64,000 bases of DNA, taken from assembly GCA_963795415.1 (NCBI GenBank), contig CAWCHQ010000002.1, positions 124,001 to 188,000 on the forward strand, given 5' to 3'. Each line of letters begins with the position of its first letter. Positions within the stretch are counted from its first letter, which is position 1. This DNA is from CAVSUZ01 sp963795415. Its GTDB lineage: Bacteria > Pseudomonadota > Alphaproteobacteria > Acetobacterales > Acetobacteraceae. Both the position numbers and the translations under genes were made by a program. Of this stretch, positions 17,948 to 26,300 are shown piece by piece. Under the pieces are notes generated by a model. It saw nothing but the letters and a program-made list of their open reading frames with translations. It made no database searches and was not told where the DNA came from.

Positions 17948-18056
17948 ACTTCCTCCCTGTTGGTTTCGAAGTTAGTCCTGTGAGGGGCTTGAGAGCAATG
18001 ATTTTGTTTATAGGGCAAATGGCAAAGAGCCGGGCGATGGTGGGATGCTATCCTGG

Positions 18057-18096
18057 GGTCGAGATTGCTTCGGCGCTTTGCGCCTCGCAATGACAG
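18057..18096. repeat. Short interspersed repeat (gagattgcttcg...tcgcaatgaca)
   Basis: This is a second copy of the element at 12717-12756. The outer arms are identical (gagattgcttcg and cctcgcaatgacag) and the centre differs. It lies between the divergent HExxH and YcaO genes, about 50 bp before the YcaO start. Confidence 0.75.
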
Positions 18097-18148
18097 CAAA
18101 AAGCACGACGGTCGGCACTGGATGCCGCAAACATAACGTGAGCGTCCG

Positions 18149-19372
18149 ATGATAACTTACAACGAGCCAGCGTTGCGAAAGCAGGTACAGCAGGGAACGC
18201 ATCGCTTGGCCGCGCCGGAGGAAACGCTGGCGCGGGTGCGGCCGTGGTGTGAGCGGATCGGGATTACGCGGGTTGCCAACGTTACCTGGCTCGATCGCAT
18301 CGGCATACCAGTGGCAATGGCGGTTCGGCCGAATTCGCGCTCGGTATCGGTGGCGCAGGGGAAGGGACAGACGCTGGAGCTGGCGTATGCCTCGGCGGTG
18401 ATGGAGGCGGTGGAGACGTGGCACGGGGAGGAGTTGGGCGGGCGGGTGCGGTTTGTCTCGTGGCGAGAAATGGCGGGGTGCACGGCTGATCCGGCGCTTC
18501 TGTGTCGGACGGGGCGCGTGCTGGCCGAGGATACCGAGATCGGCTGGATCGAGGGGCGGGATTTGCGGGATGGGTCGCCGGTGTGGCTGCCGGCGGAGCT
18601 GATCCATACGGATTACACGATCCCGCCGATGCGGGGTGCGGGTTACTTTCTGGCGTCAACGAACGGGCTGGCCTCCGGCAATCATGTACTGGAGGCGATC
18701 AGCGCGGCGATCTGCGAGGTGGTGGAGCGGGATGCGGTGGCGCTGTGGCATGCGCGGCCGCCGCAGGAGCGTGCCTCGTTTCATCTGGATTTAGCGAGCG
18801 TCGATGACGCGGGGTGCATGGGGCTGCTGGAGAAATATGGGCGGGCGGGGATTGCGGTGCGGGCATGGGATGTTACGAGCGATACCGGCATTCCGGCGTA
18901 TCTGTGCTGGATAAGGGAGGCGAAGGGGACGCCGGTGGCGGTGCCGAACACGTTTGCCGGGGCGGGGTGTCATCCCGATCCGGCGGTGGCGCTGTCGCGG
19001 GCGCTGACGGAAGCGGCGCAGACCCGGCTGAACGTCATCGCGGGCGTGCGGGATGATCTGCCGACGGCGTATCGCGTGCCGGCCGCGGCGGCCGTCGGGC
19101 CGGTGCTGATGGATGTATTCGCGAGCCAATTTCAGGCGCAACGGTTTGGCGAGCGGACGGGGTTCGCGTCGGACGATCTGGCGGAAGATGTGAGGTGGGA
19201 GCTCGATCGTTTGGGACAGGCGGGTTTCCAGCAGGCGATCGTGGTGGACCTGACGCGCGAGGAGATCGGGATTCCGGTGGTGCGGGTGGCGGTGCCGGGG
19301 CTGGAGGGAGACTGCCATCATCCGGCTTACATGCCGGGCGCGCGGGCGCGGGCGATGGGAGGCGCGGGATGA
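18149..19372 (+). CDS. YcaO-domain ATP-dependent cyclodehydratase / thioamidating enzyme, TfuA-associated
   Basis: This is a 407-residue YcaO protein. The family activates peptide backbone amides with ATP to form azolines or thioamides. Signature segments are GQTLELAYASAVMEAVETWH, the second glutamate helix ISAAICEVVERDAVALWH, and GAGCHPDPAVALSRALTEAAQTRL; these Glu residues bind Mg-ATP. The C-terminus ends in a short basic tail, not the PxPxP tail of heterocycle-forming enzymes. It overlaps the next gene, TfuA, by four bases (ATGA). TfuA-YcaO pairs are known in trifolitoxin synthesis and in thioamidation of glycine in methyl-CoM reductase. No precursor peptide, dehydrogenase or transporter is adjacent, so the target is unknown. 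Confidence 0.88.
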   Translation: MITYNEPALRKQVQQGTHRLAAPEETLARVRPWCERIGITRVANVTWLDRIGIPVAMAVRPNSRSVSVAQGKGQTLELAYASAVMEAVETWHGEELGGRVRFVSWREMAGCTADPALLCRTGRVLAEDTEIGWIEGRDLRDGSPVWLPAELIHTDYTIPPMRGAGYFLASTNGLASGNHVLEAISAAICEVVERDAVALWHARPPQERASFHLDLASVDDAGCMGLLEKYGRAGIAVRAWDVTSDTGIPAYLCWIREAKGTPVAVPNTFAGAGCHPDPAVALSRALTEAAQTRLNVIAGVRDDLPTAYRVPAAAAVGPVLMDVFASQFQAQRFGERTGFASDDLAEDVRWELDRLGQAGFQQAIVVDLTREEIGIPVVRVAVPGLEGDCHHPAYMPGARARAMGGAG

Positions 19373-20088
19373 TCGTGTTCGCCGGTCCGTCGCTCTCTCG
19401 GGTACCGGCGGAGGCGCTGGCAGGGTTCGCGATGCGGGGGCCGGCGCGGCAGGGCGATGTGTACCGCGCCGCGCTGGAGGGGCCGCGGGCGATCGGGCTG
19501 GTGGATGGGTATTTCGAGGCGGTGCCCTCGGTCTGGCACAAGGAGATTCTGTGGGCTCTGTCGCAGGGGATCGGCGTGTATGGGGCGGCGAGCATCGGGG
19601 CGCTGCGGGCGGTGGAGCTGGCGCCGTTCGGGATGGTGGGGGTGGGGCTTGTGTTCGCGGCGTTCCGGGATGGGGTACTGGGAGATGACGACGAGGTGGC
19701 GCTGCAGCACGGGCCGGCGGAGGCGGGGTATCTGCCGGTCAGCGAGGCGATGGTGAACGTGCGGGCGACGCTGGAGCGCGCGGCGCGGGAGGGGGTGGTG
19801 GAGCGGGATATTGCGGCGGCGATCGGCGGTGCGGCGAAGGGGATTTTTTATAAGGAGCGGACCTATGCGGCGGTGCTGAAGGCCGCAGGCTCTGAGGGTG
19901 TCCCGCAAGAGGCGCTGGCGGCGCTGGCGGCGTGGCTACCGGCGGGGCGGATGGATCAGAAGAAACGAGATGCGCTGGAGATGCTGGCGCTGATGCGTGC
20001 GGATCATGAAGCGGGCGTGGTGCGGCGCGGGTCTGCGTTCGTCTTCCACCGGACGGCGATGTGGGAGGATGCGCGGCGGAGGCGTTGA
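19369..20088 (+). CDS. TfuA-like protein, YcaO partner
   Basis: This is a 239-residue protein starting at ATG 19369, overlapping the YcaO stop, so translational coupling is likely. The family core is visible: the N-terminal VFAGPSLS motif, GIGVYGAASIGALRAVELAP, FGMVGVGLVFAAFRDGVL and the acidic DDDEVALQHGP. TfuA proteins work with YcaO enzymes in backbone thioamidation and are thought to help deliver sulfur or substrate. The gene ends directly against the 3' end of tRNA-Gly on the opposite strand (20088/20089). Confidence 0.87.
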   Translation: MIVFAGPSLSRVPAEALAGFAMRGPARQGDVYRAALEGPRAIGLVDGYFEAVPSVWHKEILWALSQGIGVYGAASIGALRAVELAPFGMVGVGLVFAAFRDGVLGDDDEVALQHGPAEAGYLPVSEAMVNVRATLERAAREGVVERDIAAAIGGAAKGIFYKERTYAAVLKAAGSEGVPQEALAALAAWLPAGRMDQKKRDALEMLALMRADHEAGVVRRGSAFVFHRTAMWEDARRRR

Positions 20089-20162
20089 TGGAGCGGGTGA
20101 CGGGAATCGAACCCGCACAACCAGCTTGGAAGGCTGGGGCTCTACCATTGAGCTACACCCGC
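20089..20162 (-). tRNA. tRNA-Gly(UCC)
   Basis: On the minus strand the acceptor arm gcgggtg pairs with cacccgc. The D arm carries tagctcaatggtagagc. The anticodon stem ccagc/gctgg frames the loop CTTCCAA with anticodon TCC. The T arm contains ggttcgattcc. The CCA end is encoded (complement of tgg at 20089-20091). It lies tail to tail with tfuA, with no spacer. Confidence 0.95.
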
Positions 20163-20220
20163 GCGATGCCCGGCGTGGCGGTGCTGAAGCTAGCGGGCCG
20201 GGGCGGCGTGCGCAACCGGC

Positions 20221-21192
20221 TCAGAGCACCATGCGGCTGCCGACGAGGACCAGGGTGGCGGCGAGGATCGGGCGCAGAACGGCGTCCGGCACTTTCACGG
20301 CGAGGTAGCTGCCCAGGATGATGCCGGGGATGGAGCCGGTGAGCAGAGCGGAGAGCATGGGCCAGTTCACCGAGCCGAGCCACCAGTGGCCAATGCCTGC
20401 GACGAGCGTAAGCGGCACCGCGTGGGCGATATCGGAGCCGACGATGACGGACATCGGCAGTCGAGGATAGAGCAGCAACAATATCGTGACGCCGATTGCG
20501 CCTGCTCCAACCGAGGAGATGGTTACCAGAACGCCCAAAATCGCGCCGATCAGGATGGTGAGTGCGTCGGTCTGGCGCAACGAGAGGTGCGCCAGGCGAT
20601 CGCCGACAAAGGAAACGAACTGCCGCCGGCAGATCAGCGCCAGTGAGGTGAGCACGAGCATGACGCCAAGGACGTTGGAGATGACCTGGTTTGCGGCGCG
20701 GCCGCCGAGGTCGAAATGCGAGGCCAGGAGCAGTGTCAGGGCGGTGGCGGGCACGCTGCCGGTGGCGAGGCGGCGAACAATTCGCCAGTTAACGGTATGG
20801 CCGAGACCGTGGACCAGGGTGCCGACAGACTTGGTTGCGGAAGCGAAGAGCAGGTCGGTGCCGACGGCTGTTGCGGGGTGGACGCCGAACAGCAGCACGA
20901 GAATGGGCGTCATCAGCGAGCCGCCGCCCATGCCGGTTTGCCCGACGAGTAGCCCGACGAAAAAGCCGGACAGCGCGAAGAGCGGGTTTACTGGCCAGAT
21001 ATGGGTCATTGTGTGGCCCTTTAGGTTATATGCCAGGACGAAAGTGAGCGCGATTGCCGCCCAGAGGCTCAGAGCAAGCCCGATTGCGCTGAGGATGCCC
21101 TTTGCTGGCGCGAGGTCATCGAGATCTCCGTTTTTCTCAGGCCGGACCTTTTGCGTTTGACGCAAGCCCGAAACCGATAGCGGAGGCAGCAT
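20221..21192 (-). CDS. TauE/SafE-family sulfite/anion exporter
   Basis: This inner-membrane permease has eight or nine hydrophobic segments. The family repeats are GFFVGLLVGQTGMGGGSLMTP with VGTDLLFASATKSVGT, and the second half's GAILGVLVTISSVGAGAIG with VGSDIAHAVPLTLVAGIGHW. TauE/SafE proteins export sulfite, sulfonates or related organic anions. The frame opens at 21192, preceded by GGGGAGA. The family core starts at Met 21009, which also has an AAAGGG upstream; the extra 61 residues would add one membrane segment. The divergent Rrf2 regulator suggests control by sulfur or Fe-S status. Confidence 0.85.
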   Translation of the reverse strand: MLPPLSVSGLRQTQKVRPEKNGDLDDLAPAKGILSAIGLALSLWAAIALTFVLAYNLKGHTMTHIWPVNPLFALSGFFVGLLVGQTGMGGGSLMTPILVLLFGVHPATAVGTDLLFASATKSVGTLVHGLGHTVNWRIVRRLATGSVPATALTLLLASHFDLGGRAANQVISNVLGVMLVLTSLALICRRQFVSFVGDRLAHLSLRQTDALTILIGAILGVLVTISSVGAGAIGVTILLLLYPRLPMSVIVGSDIAHAVPLTLVAGIGHWWLGSVNWPMLSALLTGSIPGIILGSYLAVKVPDAVLRPILAATLVLVGSRMVL

Positions 21193-21261
21193 GGCATGTC
21201 TCCCCGGAATTTGCAGTGCAAATCTTTGTTGTATGCTGGGTCATGCTGATTTCGGCGTCGA

Positions 21262-21335
21262 ATTCCCACTATATCGATAGGGATTAGAATTCAACTGGCC
21301 GCAGCGAGTCAATACCTATTTGCATGGTAGGGAAT
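21262..21335. promoter_or_regulatory. Candidate Rrf2 operator pair between tauE and the Rrf2 gene
   Basis: Two A+T-rich imperfect inverted repeats stand out in a G+C-rich genome. One, at 21262-21284, has ATTCCC / GGGAT arms around ctatatcgatag. The other, at 21312-21335, has TACC / GGTA arms and ends TAGGGAAT. Both share TAGGGA(A/T)T. Their position in the divergent promoter region fits autoregulation. Direct evidence of binding is absent. Confidence 0.45.
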
Positions 21336-21390
21336 AAGTTGACAGATTCGTGACTGGCGTTATGGTCACGCATCGGCGTTCCGTACGGAC

Positions 21391-21912
21391 ATGCTCTCAA
21401 GCCGCGCAAAGTATGCCTTACGGGCGTGTGTTTTCCTTGCGGAGAGGCAGGGGGCGGAGCGGCAGGGGGTGGAGGAGTGGGTGCTTTCGCCTGATATCGC
21501 CGAGGCGGAGGATATTCCGCGCAAGTTCCTGGAGACGATTCTGGTGGAACTGCGCGACAACGGCGTGGTGGAGAGCCGGCGGGGGCGGTACGGGGGCTAT
21601 CGGCTGGCCGCTCCGGCGCAGCTTGTGGCTGCGAGCGAGGTGATCCGGATCGTCGATGGACCGCTGGCACTGGCTCCATGCGCGAGCAAGACGCAGTTCG
21701 GGCCGTGTGCTGATTGTCTGGACGTGCGGCTGTGCGCGCTGCAGCCGATGCTGCGGAAGGCACGCGATGCGATGGCAGGGGTGCTGGACGGCTATATGTT
21801 GAGCCAGTTGGTGCGAGACCGGCGGGCGCGGCTGCTGCGGGCGGCGCGGGCGTTGCCTTCGGCCGCCCTTCCGCACGGCGGGAGAGGTAAAATTACCCAG
21901 TCGCCTGGCTGA
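21391..21912 (+). CDS. Rrf2-family transcriptional regulator
   Basis: This 173-residue winged-helix repressor has SSRAKYALRACVFLAE at its start, the recognition helix region EDIPRKFLETILVELRDNGV, and the wing VESRRGRYGGYRLAAP, all standard Rrf2. Cysteines in APCASKTQFGPCADCLDVRLC are placed where Rrf2 proteins bind an Fe-S cluster or sense thiols (IscR, NsrR, CymR types). The neighbour and likely target is the divergent TauE exporter. The last 20 bases overlap the end of the convergent ABC ATPase gene. Confidence 0.88.
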   Translation: MLSSRAKYALRACVFLAERQGAERQGVEEWVLSPDIAEAEDIPRKFLETILVELRDNGVVESRRGRYGGYRLAAPAQLVAASEVIRIVDGPLALAPCASKTQFGPCADCLDVRLCALQPMLRKARDAMAGVLDGYMLSQLVRDRRARLLRAARALPSAALPHGGRGKITQSPG

Positions 21913-22885
21913 ACAGGTGGCAGGCGACGAGGTGACCGTTACCGGCATCGAGCATGGCGGGTTCCGTGGCGCGGCAGATGTCCATGGCGTGCGGGCAGCG
22001 GGTGTGAAAGCGGCAGCCGGCTGGCGGATGGAGGGCGCTGGGGATATCGCCGGCGATGCGCTGGCGGCGGGCCCGGCCGGCGGCGCGGGTCGCGGGGTGG
22101 GCGACGGGGACGGCGGCGATCAGCGCCTGAGTGTAGGGATGCAGGGGGCGGGCATAGAGCTCCTGCTTGGGGGCGGTTTCGACGATCTTGCCGAGATACA
22201 TGACCGAGATGCGGGTGGAGATGTGTTTCACCACGGCGAGGTCATGGGCGATGAAGAGGTAGGTCAGGCCGAGCTCGCTCTGGAGGTCGGCGAGCAGGTT
22301 GATGATCTGGGCCTGGACAGAGACGTCGAGGGCGGAGACGGGCTCGTCGCAGACGACAAAACTCGGACTGAGGGCGAGAGCGCGGGCGATGCCGATGCGC
22401 TGGCGCTGGCCGCCTGAGAACTCGTGGGGAAAGCGGTCGCGGTCGCGGGCGGGCAGCCCGACGAGGTCGAGCATGCGGGCGACGGTTCGCCGCGCCTCGG
22501 CCGACTGGGTGCCGTGAATGAGTAGCGGCTCGGCAATGATGTGCTCGACGGAGAGGCGAGGGTCGAGGGCGCCATAGGGGTCCTGAAAGATGATCTGCAT
22601 GGCGCGGCGGCGGGCACGGAGGGGTTTGCCGGAGAGGCGGGTGATGTCCTGGTCCTGAAAGGTGATGCTGCCACCGGTGGGCTCGATGAGGCGGATCAGC
22701 AGGCGTCCAAGGGTGGATTTGCCGCAGCCTGACTCGCCGACGAGGCCGAGGGTTTCGCCGGGCCGGATGCTGAGATCGACGCCATCGACGGCACGCAGCG
22801 CGAGGTGGTGGCGGCGGAAGACCGGCCCGGCGCGGACCGGATAGTGCTTGGAGAGGTTGGTCGCCTCGATCAGGGGGGGCGTCAT
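21893..22885 (-). CDS. Oligopeptide/dipeptide ABC transporter ATP-binding protein (DppF/OppF type)
   Basis: This 330-residue ATPase energises uptake of di- or oligopeptides at the inner membrane. It shows Walker A GESGCGKSTLGR, Q-loop QIIFQDPYGALDPR, signature EFSGGQRQRIGIARAL, Walker B FVVCDEPVSALDV and the switch His in LFIAHDLAVVKH. The C-terminal oligopeptide-type tail holds the Cys set CRFHTRCPHAMDIC that binds an Fe-S cluster in DppD/OppF proteins. Normally the partner ATPase, two permeases and a binding protein precede it, but none is present upstream (22886-23346). It is therefore an orphan or the relic of an operon. Confidence 0.88.
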   Translation of the reverse strand: MTPPLIEATNLSKHYPVRAGPVFRRHHLALRAVDGVDLSIRPGETLGLVGESGCGKSTLGRLLIRLIEPTGGSITFQDQDITRLSGKPLRARRRAMQIIFQDPYGALDPRLSVEHIIAEPLLIHGTQSAEARRTVARMLDLVGLPARDRDRFPHEFSGGQRQRIGIARALALSPSFVVCDEPVSALDVSVQAQIINLLADLQSELGLTYLFIAHDLAVVKHISTRISVMYLGKIVETAPKQELYARPLHPYTQALIAAVPVAHPATRAAGRARRQRIAGDIPSALHPPAGCRFHTRCPHAMDICRATEPAMLDAGNGHLVACHLFSQATG

Positions 22886-22935
22886 ATGCAGGCGACCATA
22901 CCTGGCTTGCCAGTTATGTCACGCCGTGTCCGAGG

Positions 22936-22978
22936 GCGTGATTCACGCTTTCCGACGATTTCGAGCGCGATCTGCTCT
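22936..22978. repeat. Diverged mosaic intergenic repeat
   Basis: The segment ends in gcgcgatctgctct (22965-22978), the same 14 bases as the right arm of the kup-side and zapE-side elements. It starts with attcacgctttccgacg, similar to the element at 30655. It seems to be a mosaic of two repeat families. Confidence 0.45.
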
Positions 22979-23058
22979 GGTCGCAATCGGTTACGCGCAG
23001 CGCCGTTTTTTTGTCACACTGCGGTGTTTGATATGGTAGAAGAACGCGGAGCAAGAGC

Positions 23059-23214
23059 ATGAGTCCGCAAGATTTTCGCCGTATCGTCTTGGCCCATGAG
23101 CTGGTTTGTCCGGCGGTAGCGGCGCGACCGCCGGAGCCGGGGTCGCGTGAGGTGGAAGATGAGAAGCGGGAGGGGGATTCCGCAATGGCGGAGGAGCGCG
23201 AGCGGGGCGCCTGA
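23059..23214 (+). CDS. Possible small acidic protein
   Basis: A 51-codon frame starts at ATG 23059, with GGAG nine to twelve bases upstream. The start is MSPQDFRRIVLAHELVC and the tail is highly charged (Glu/Arg-rich). No family is recognised. It lies in an otherwise empty stretch of 460 bp. It may be a genuine small gene or chance. Confidence 0.3.
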   Translation: MSPQDFRRIVLAHELVCPAVAARPPEPGSREVEDEKREGDSAMAEERERGA

Positions 23215-23346
23215 GGCAGAGGGGCCGGACAATTCTGATATCCCGGCCAGGCACGGGCGGAATGCTTGACGCGGAGGGGTTGAGCAGACCATTTGCCCCG
23301 AGCGGTGGATGGCGGCCGCTTTAACCGGATATGAACCGATCCCGAT

Positions 23347-26300
23347 ATGGATGCTTTCAGCCAGGCTGAGGCCCCGCGCCTCGGCTTTGGGTTCCAGTTT
23401 GCCGACCTTTCGCAGCGCGATGGGCTGATCCGTCTGGACCGGCGGTTTTTGCGCGAGCTTCAGGAGCAGGACGGCGAACTGTACGGAAGGCTGCTGGCGG
23501 CGCGGGCGGCGCCGGAAGGGCTGGACGCCAAGGCGGAGGGCGAGCTGGTCGTCGCCCTGGGGACGCATCTGGACCGGTTTGTCGCCGCGCTGTTCGGGAT
23601 CGAAGCGGAGACGGAGGCGCTGAACGCGGCGACGCTGGCGCTCGATCCGGTGCATAGCTGCAAGCGGCTGTTCGTGCAGCGGCAAGCAGTGAAGAAATAT
23701 CCCGATCCGTCGGCGTTCGATGGGGCGGCGCTGCGGGCGGAGCTGGAGGCGCGGTTCGGCGAGAAGCTGACCGAGCGGCGTTTTGCGCTGCATGTCGAGA
23801 ACTTGAGCCGCTCGGAACATGCGGAGGCGCTGGACCTGGCAATGCGCTATGCGGCCTGGGCCACGCTGACCGAGGCCGGGCAGGCAGCGCATGCGGGCGG
23901 GACGCTGTTCCGGGTGCCGCACAAGATCGACCCGATGCATCTGGTGCCGGTTGAGACAATCGAGCGGGAGGGGGTGACGATGCTGCGGCTGCCGGAGGCA
24001 CATTGGCGGCACCGCGACGGCTTCGCTCTGACCGATGCGGGGATGAACGAGCAGCAGGCGCTGGATCAGATGAATTACTGCATCTGGTGCCATTCGCAGC
24101 AGAAGGATTCGTGCAGCAAGGGGCTGAAGGACCGGAAGACCGGCGCGTATCAGAAGTCGCCGTTCGGGGTGGCGCTGACCGGGTGTCCGCTGGATGAGAA
24201 GATCAGCGAGATGCACGCGCTGCGCGCCCAGGGCTGGGTGCTGGGAGCGTTTGCGGCGATCGCGGTCGATAACCCGATGATGGCGGCGACCGGTCATCGC
24301 ATCTGCAACGACTGCATGAAGGCGTGCATCTACCAGAAGCAGGAGCCGGTCGATATCCCGCAGGCGGAAACCTCGATTTTGAAGGATGTGCTGGGCTTGC
24401 CGTTCGGGTTCGAGATCTACTCGCTGCTGACGCGGTGGAACCCGCTGGATGTGCGCCGGCCTGTGCCGCGGCCGGAGAGCGGGCGGAAGGTGCTGATTGT
24501 GGGGCTGGGGCCGGCGGGGTTCACGTTGGCGCACCACCTGATGAATGACGGGCACACGGTGGTGGCGATCGACGGGCTGAAGATCGAACCGTTAGGGCGG
24601 TTTTCTGAGCATGTGATTCAGACCTCCGGCGATTCCGCCGCCGGTCATCACGCGCTAGGGCGGTCTTCTGAGCGCGTGATTCAGACCTCCGGCGGTTCCG
24701 CCGCCGGTCATCACGCGCCTGGGTTCGATCCGAACGAGCCGGTGCGCGACGTCAGCACGCTGTACGAGAACCTGGACGATCGGGTGATGGCCGGGTTCGG
24801 CGGGGTGGCCGAGTACGGGATCACGGTGCGGTGGAACAAGAATTATCTGAAACTGGTGCGGCTGCTGCTGGAGCGGCGCGAGGCGTTCGCGCATTTCGGC
24901 GGCATACGGTTCGGTGGTGGCGCGACGGTCTCGATCGATGATGCATGGGCGATGGGGTTCGACCACATTGCGCTGTGCATGGGGGCGGGGAAGCCGACCG
25001 TTTTGGATATTCCGAACGGGCTGGCGCGGGGCGTGCGGGCGGCCTCGGATTTTTTGATGGCGCTGCAGCTGACGGGCGCGGCGAAGCTTTCATCGGTGGC
25101 GAATCTGCAGATCCGCATGCCGGTGGTTGTGATCGGCGGCGGACTGACGGCGATCGACACGGCGACCGAGAGCCTGGCCTACTACGTGCGGCAGGTGGAG
25201 AAGTTCGCGCTGCGGTATGGGGTGCTGGCGGCGGAACGCGGCGAGGCTGCCGTCCGCGCGGGCTGGAACGAGGAAGAGGCGGCGGTCGCGGACGAGTTTC
25301 TGGCGCATGCGGAGGCGCTGCGTCTGGAGCGGGACGCGGCGGCGCAGGAAGGACGGCAGCCTCGGCTGGCAGCGCTGCTGGAATCCTGGGGCGGGGCGAC
25401 GATCGCTTACCGGCGGCGGCTGATTGACGCTCCGTCATATACGCTGAACCACGAGGAGGTGGCGAAGGCGCTGGAAGAGGGGGTGCGGTTTGCCGAGGGG
25501 CTGACGCCGAAGGCGGTGGAGGTCGATCGGTTTGGGCACGCCGCGGAGATGCGCATGATCGCGGCGGATGGGACGGAACGGGCGCTGCCGGCGCGGGCAA
25601 TTCTGGTCGCGGCGGGGACTCAGCCGAACACGGTGCTGGCGCGCGAGGACCGACGGATTGCGATCGATGGAAAGTACTTCCAGGCGATCGACGAGACTGG
25701 TGCGTCGGTGACGCCGGCGCGGGCGTTCCCCAAGCCGGATGTCGCCCAGGTGCTGATGCACCGGGCGCGGGACGGGCGCTGCATCAGTTTCTTCGGTGAT
25801 CTGCATCCGAGTTTCTACGGCAACGTCGTGAAGGCAATGGGCGGGGCGAAGCGGGGATATCCGGTGGTGTCGCACGTGCTGGCGGAGCGGGAAGCCACAC
25901 CGGTGGGCGGGGCCGCGCTGATCGCACGCTGCCAGGAGGAACTGGTCGCGCGGGTGCACGCGGTGAACCGGCTGACGCCGACGATTGTGGAGGTGGTGGT
26001 ACGGGCGCCGGCGGCGGCGCGCGCATTCCGTCCGGGCCAGTTCTACCGGTTGCAGAATTACGAGATGCTGGCCGCGCGGCTGCAGGAGGAGGGGCGGCGG
26101 ACGGTGCTGGGGATGGAGGGGCTGGCGATGACCGGCGCCTGGACCGATCCGGAACGTGGCCTGGTTTCCGTGATCGTGCTGGAGATGGGCGGAAGCTCTG
26201 ATCTGTGCGCGCTGCTGCGGCCGGGTGAGCGAGTGGTGCTGATGGGGCCGACGGGGACTCCGACGGAGATCCTGGAAGGCAAGACGGTTGCGCTGGTCGG

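Noticed and set aside
23014..24555. 513-codon frame on the minus strand
   Set aside because: It lies antisense to the large oxidoreductase, is rich in Arg/His/Gln/Pro with no domain-like sequence, and has no start context. It is a product of high G+C third positions.
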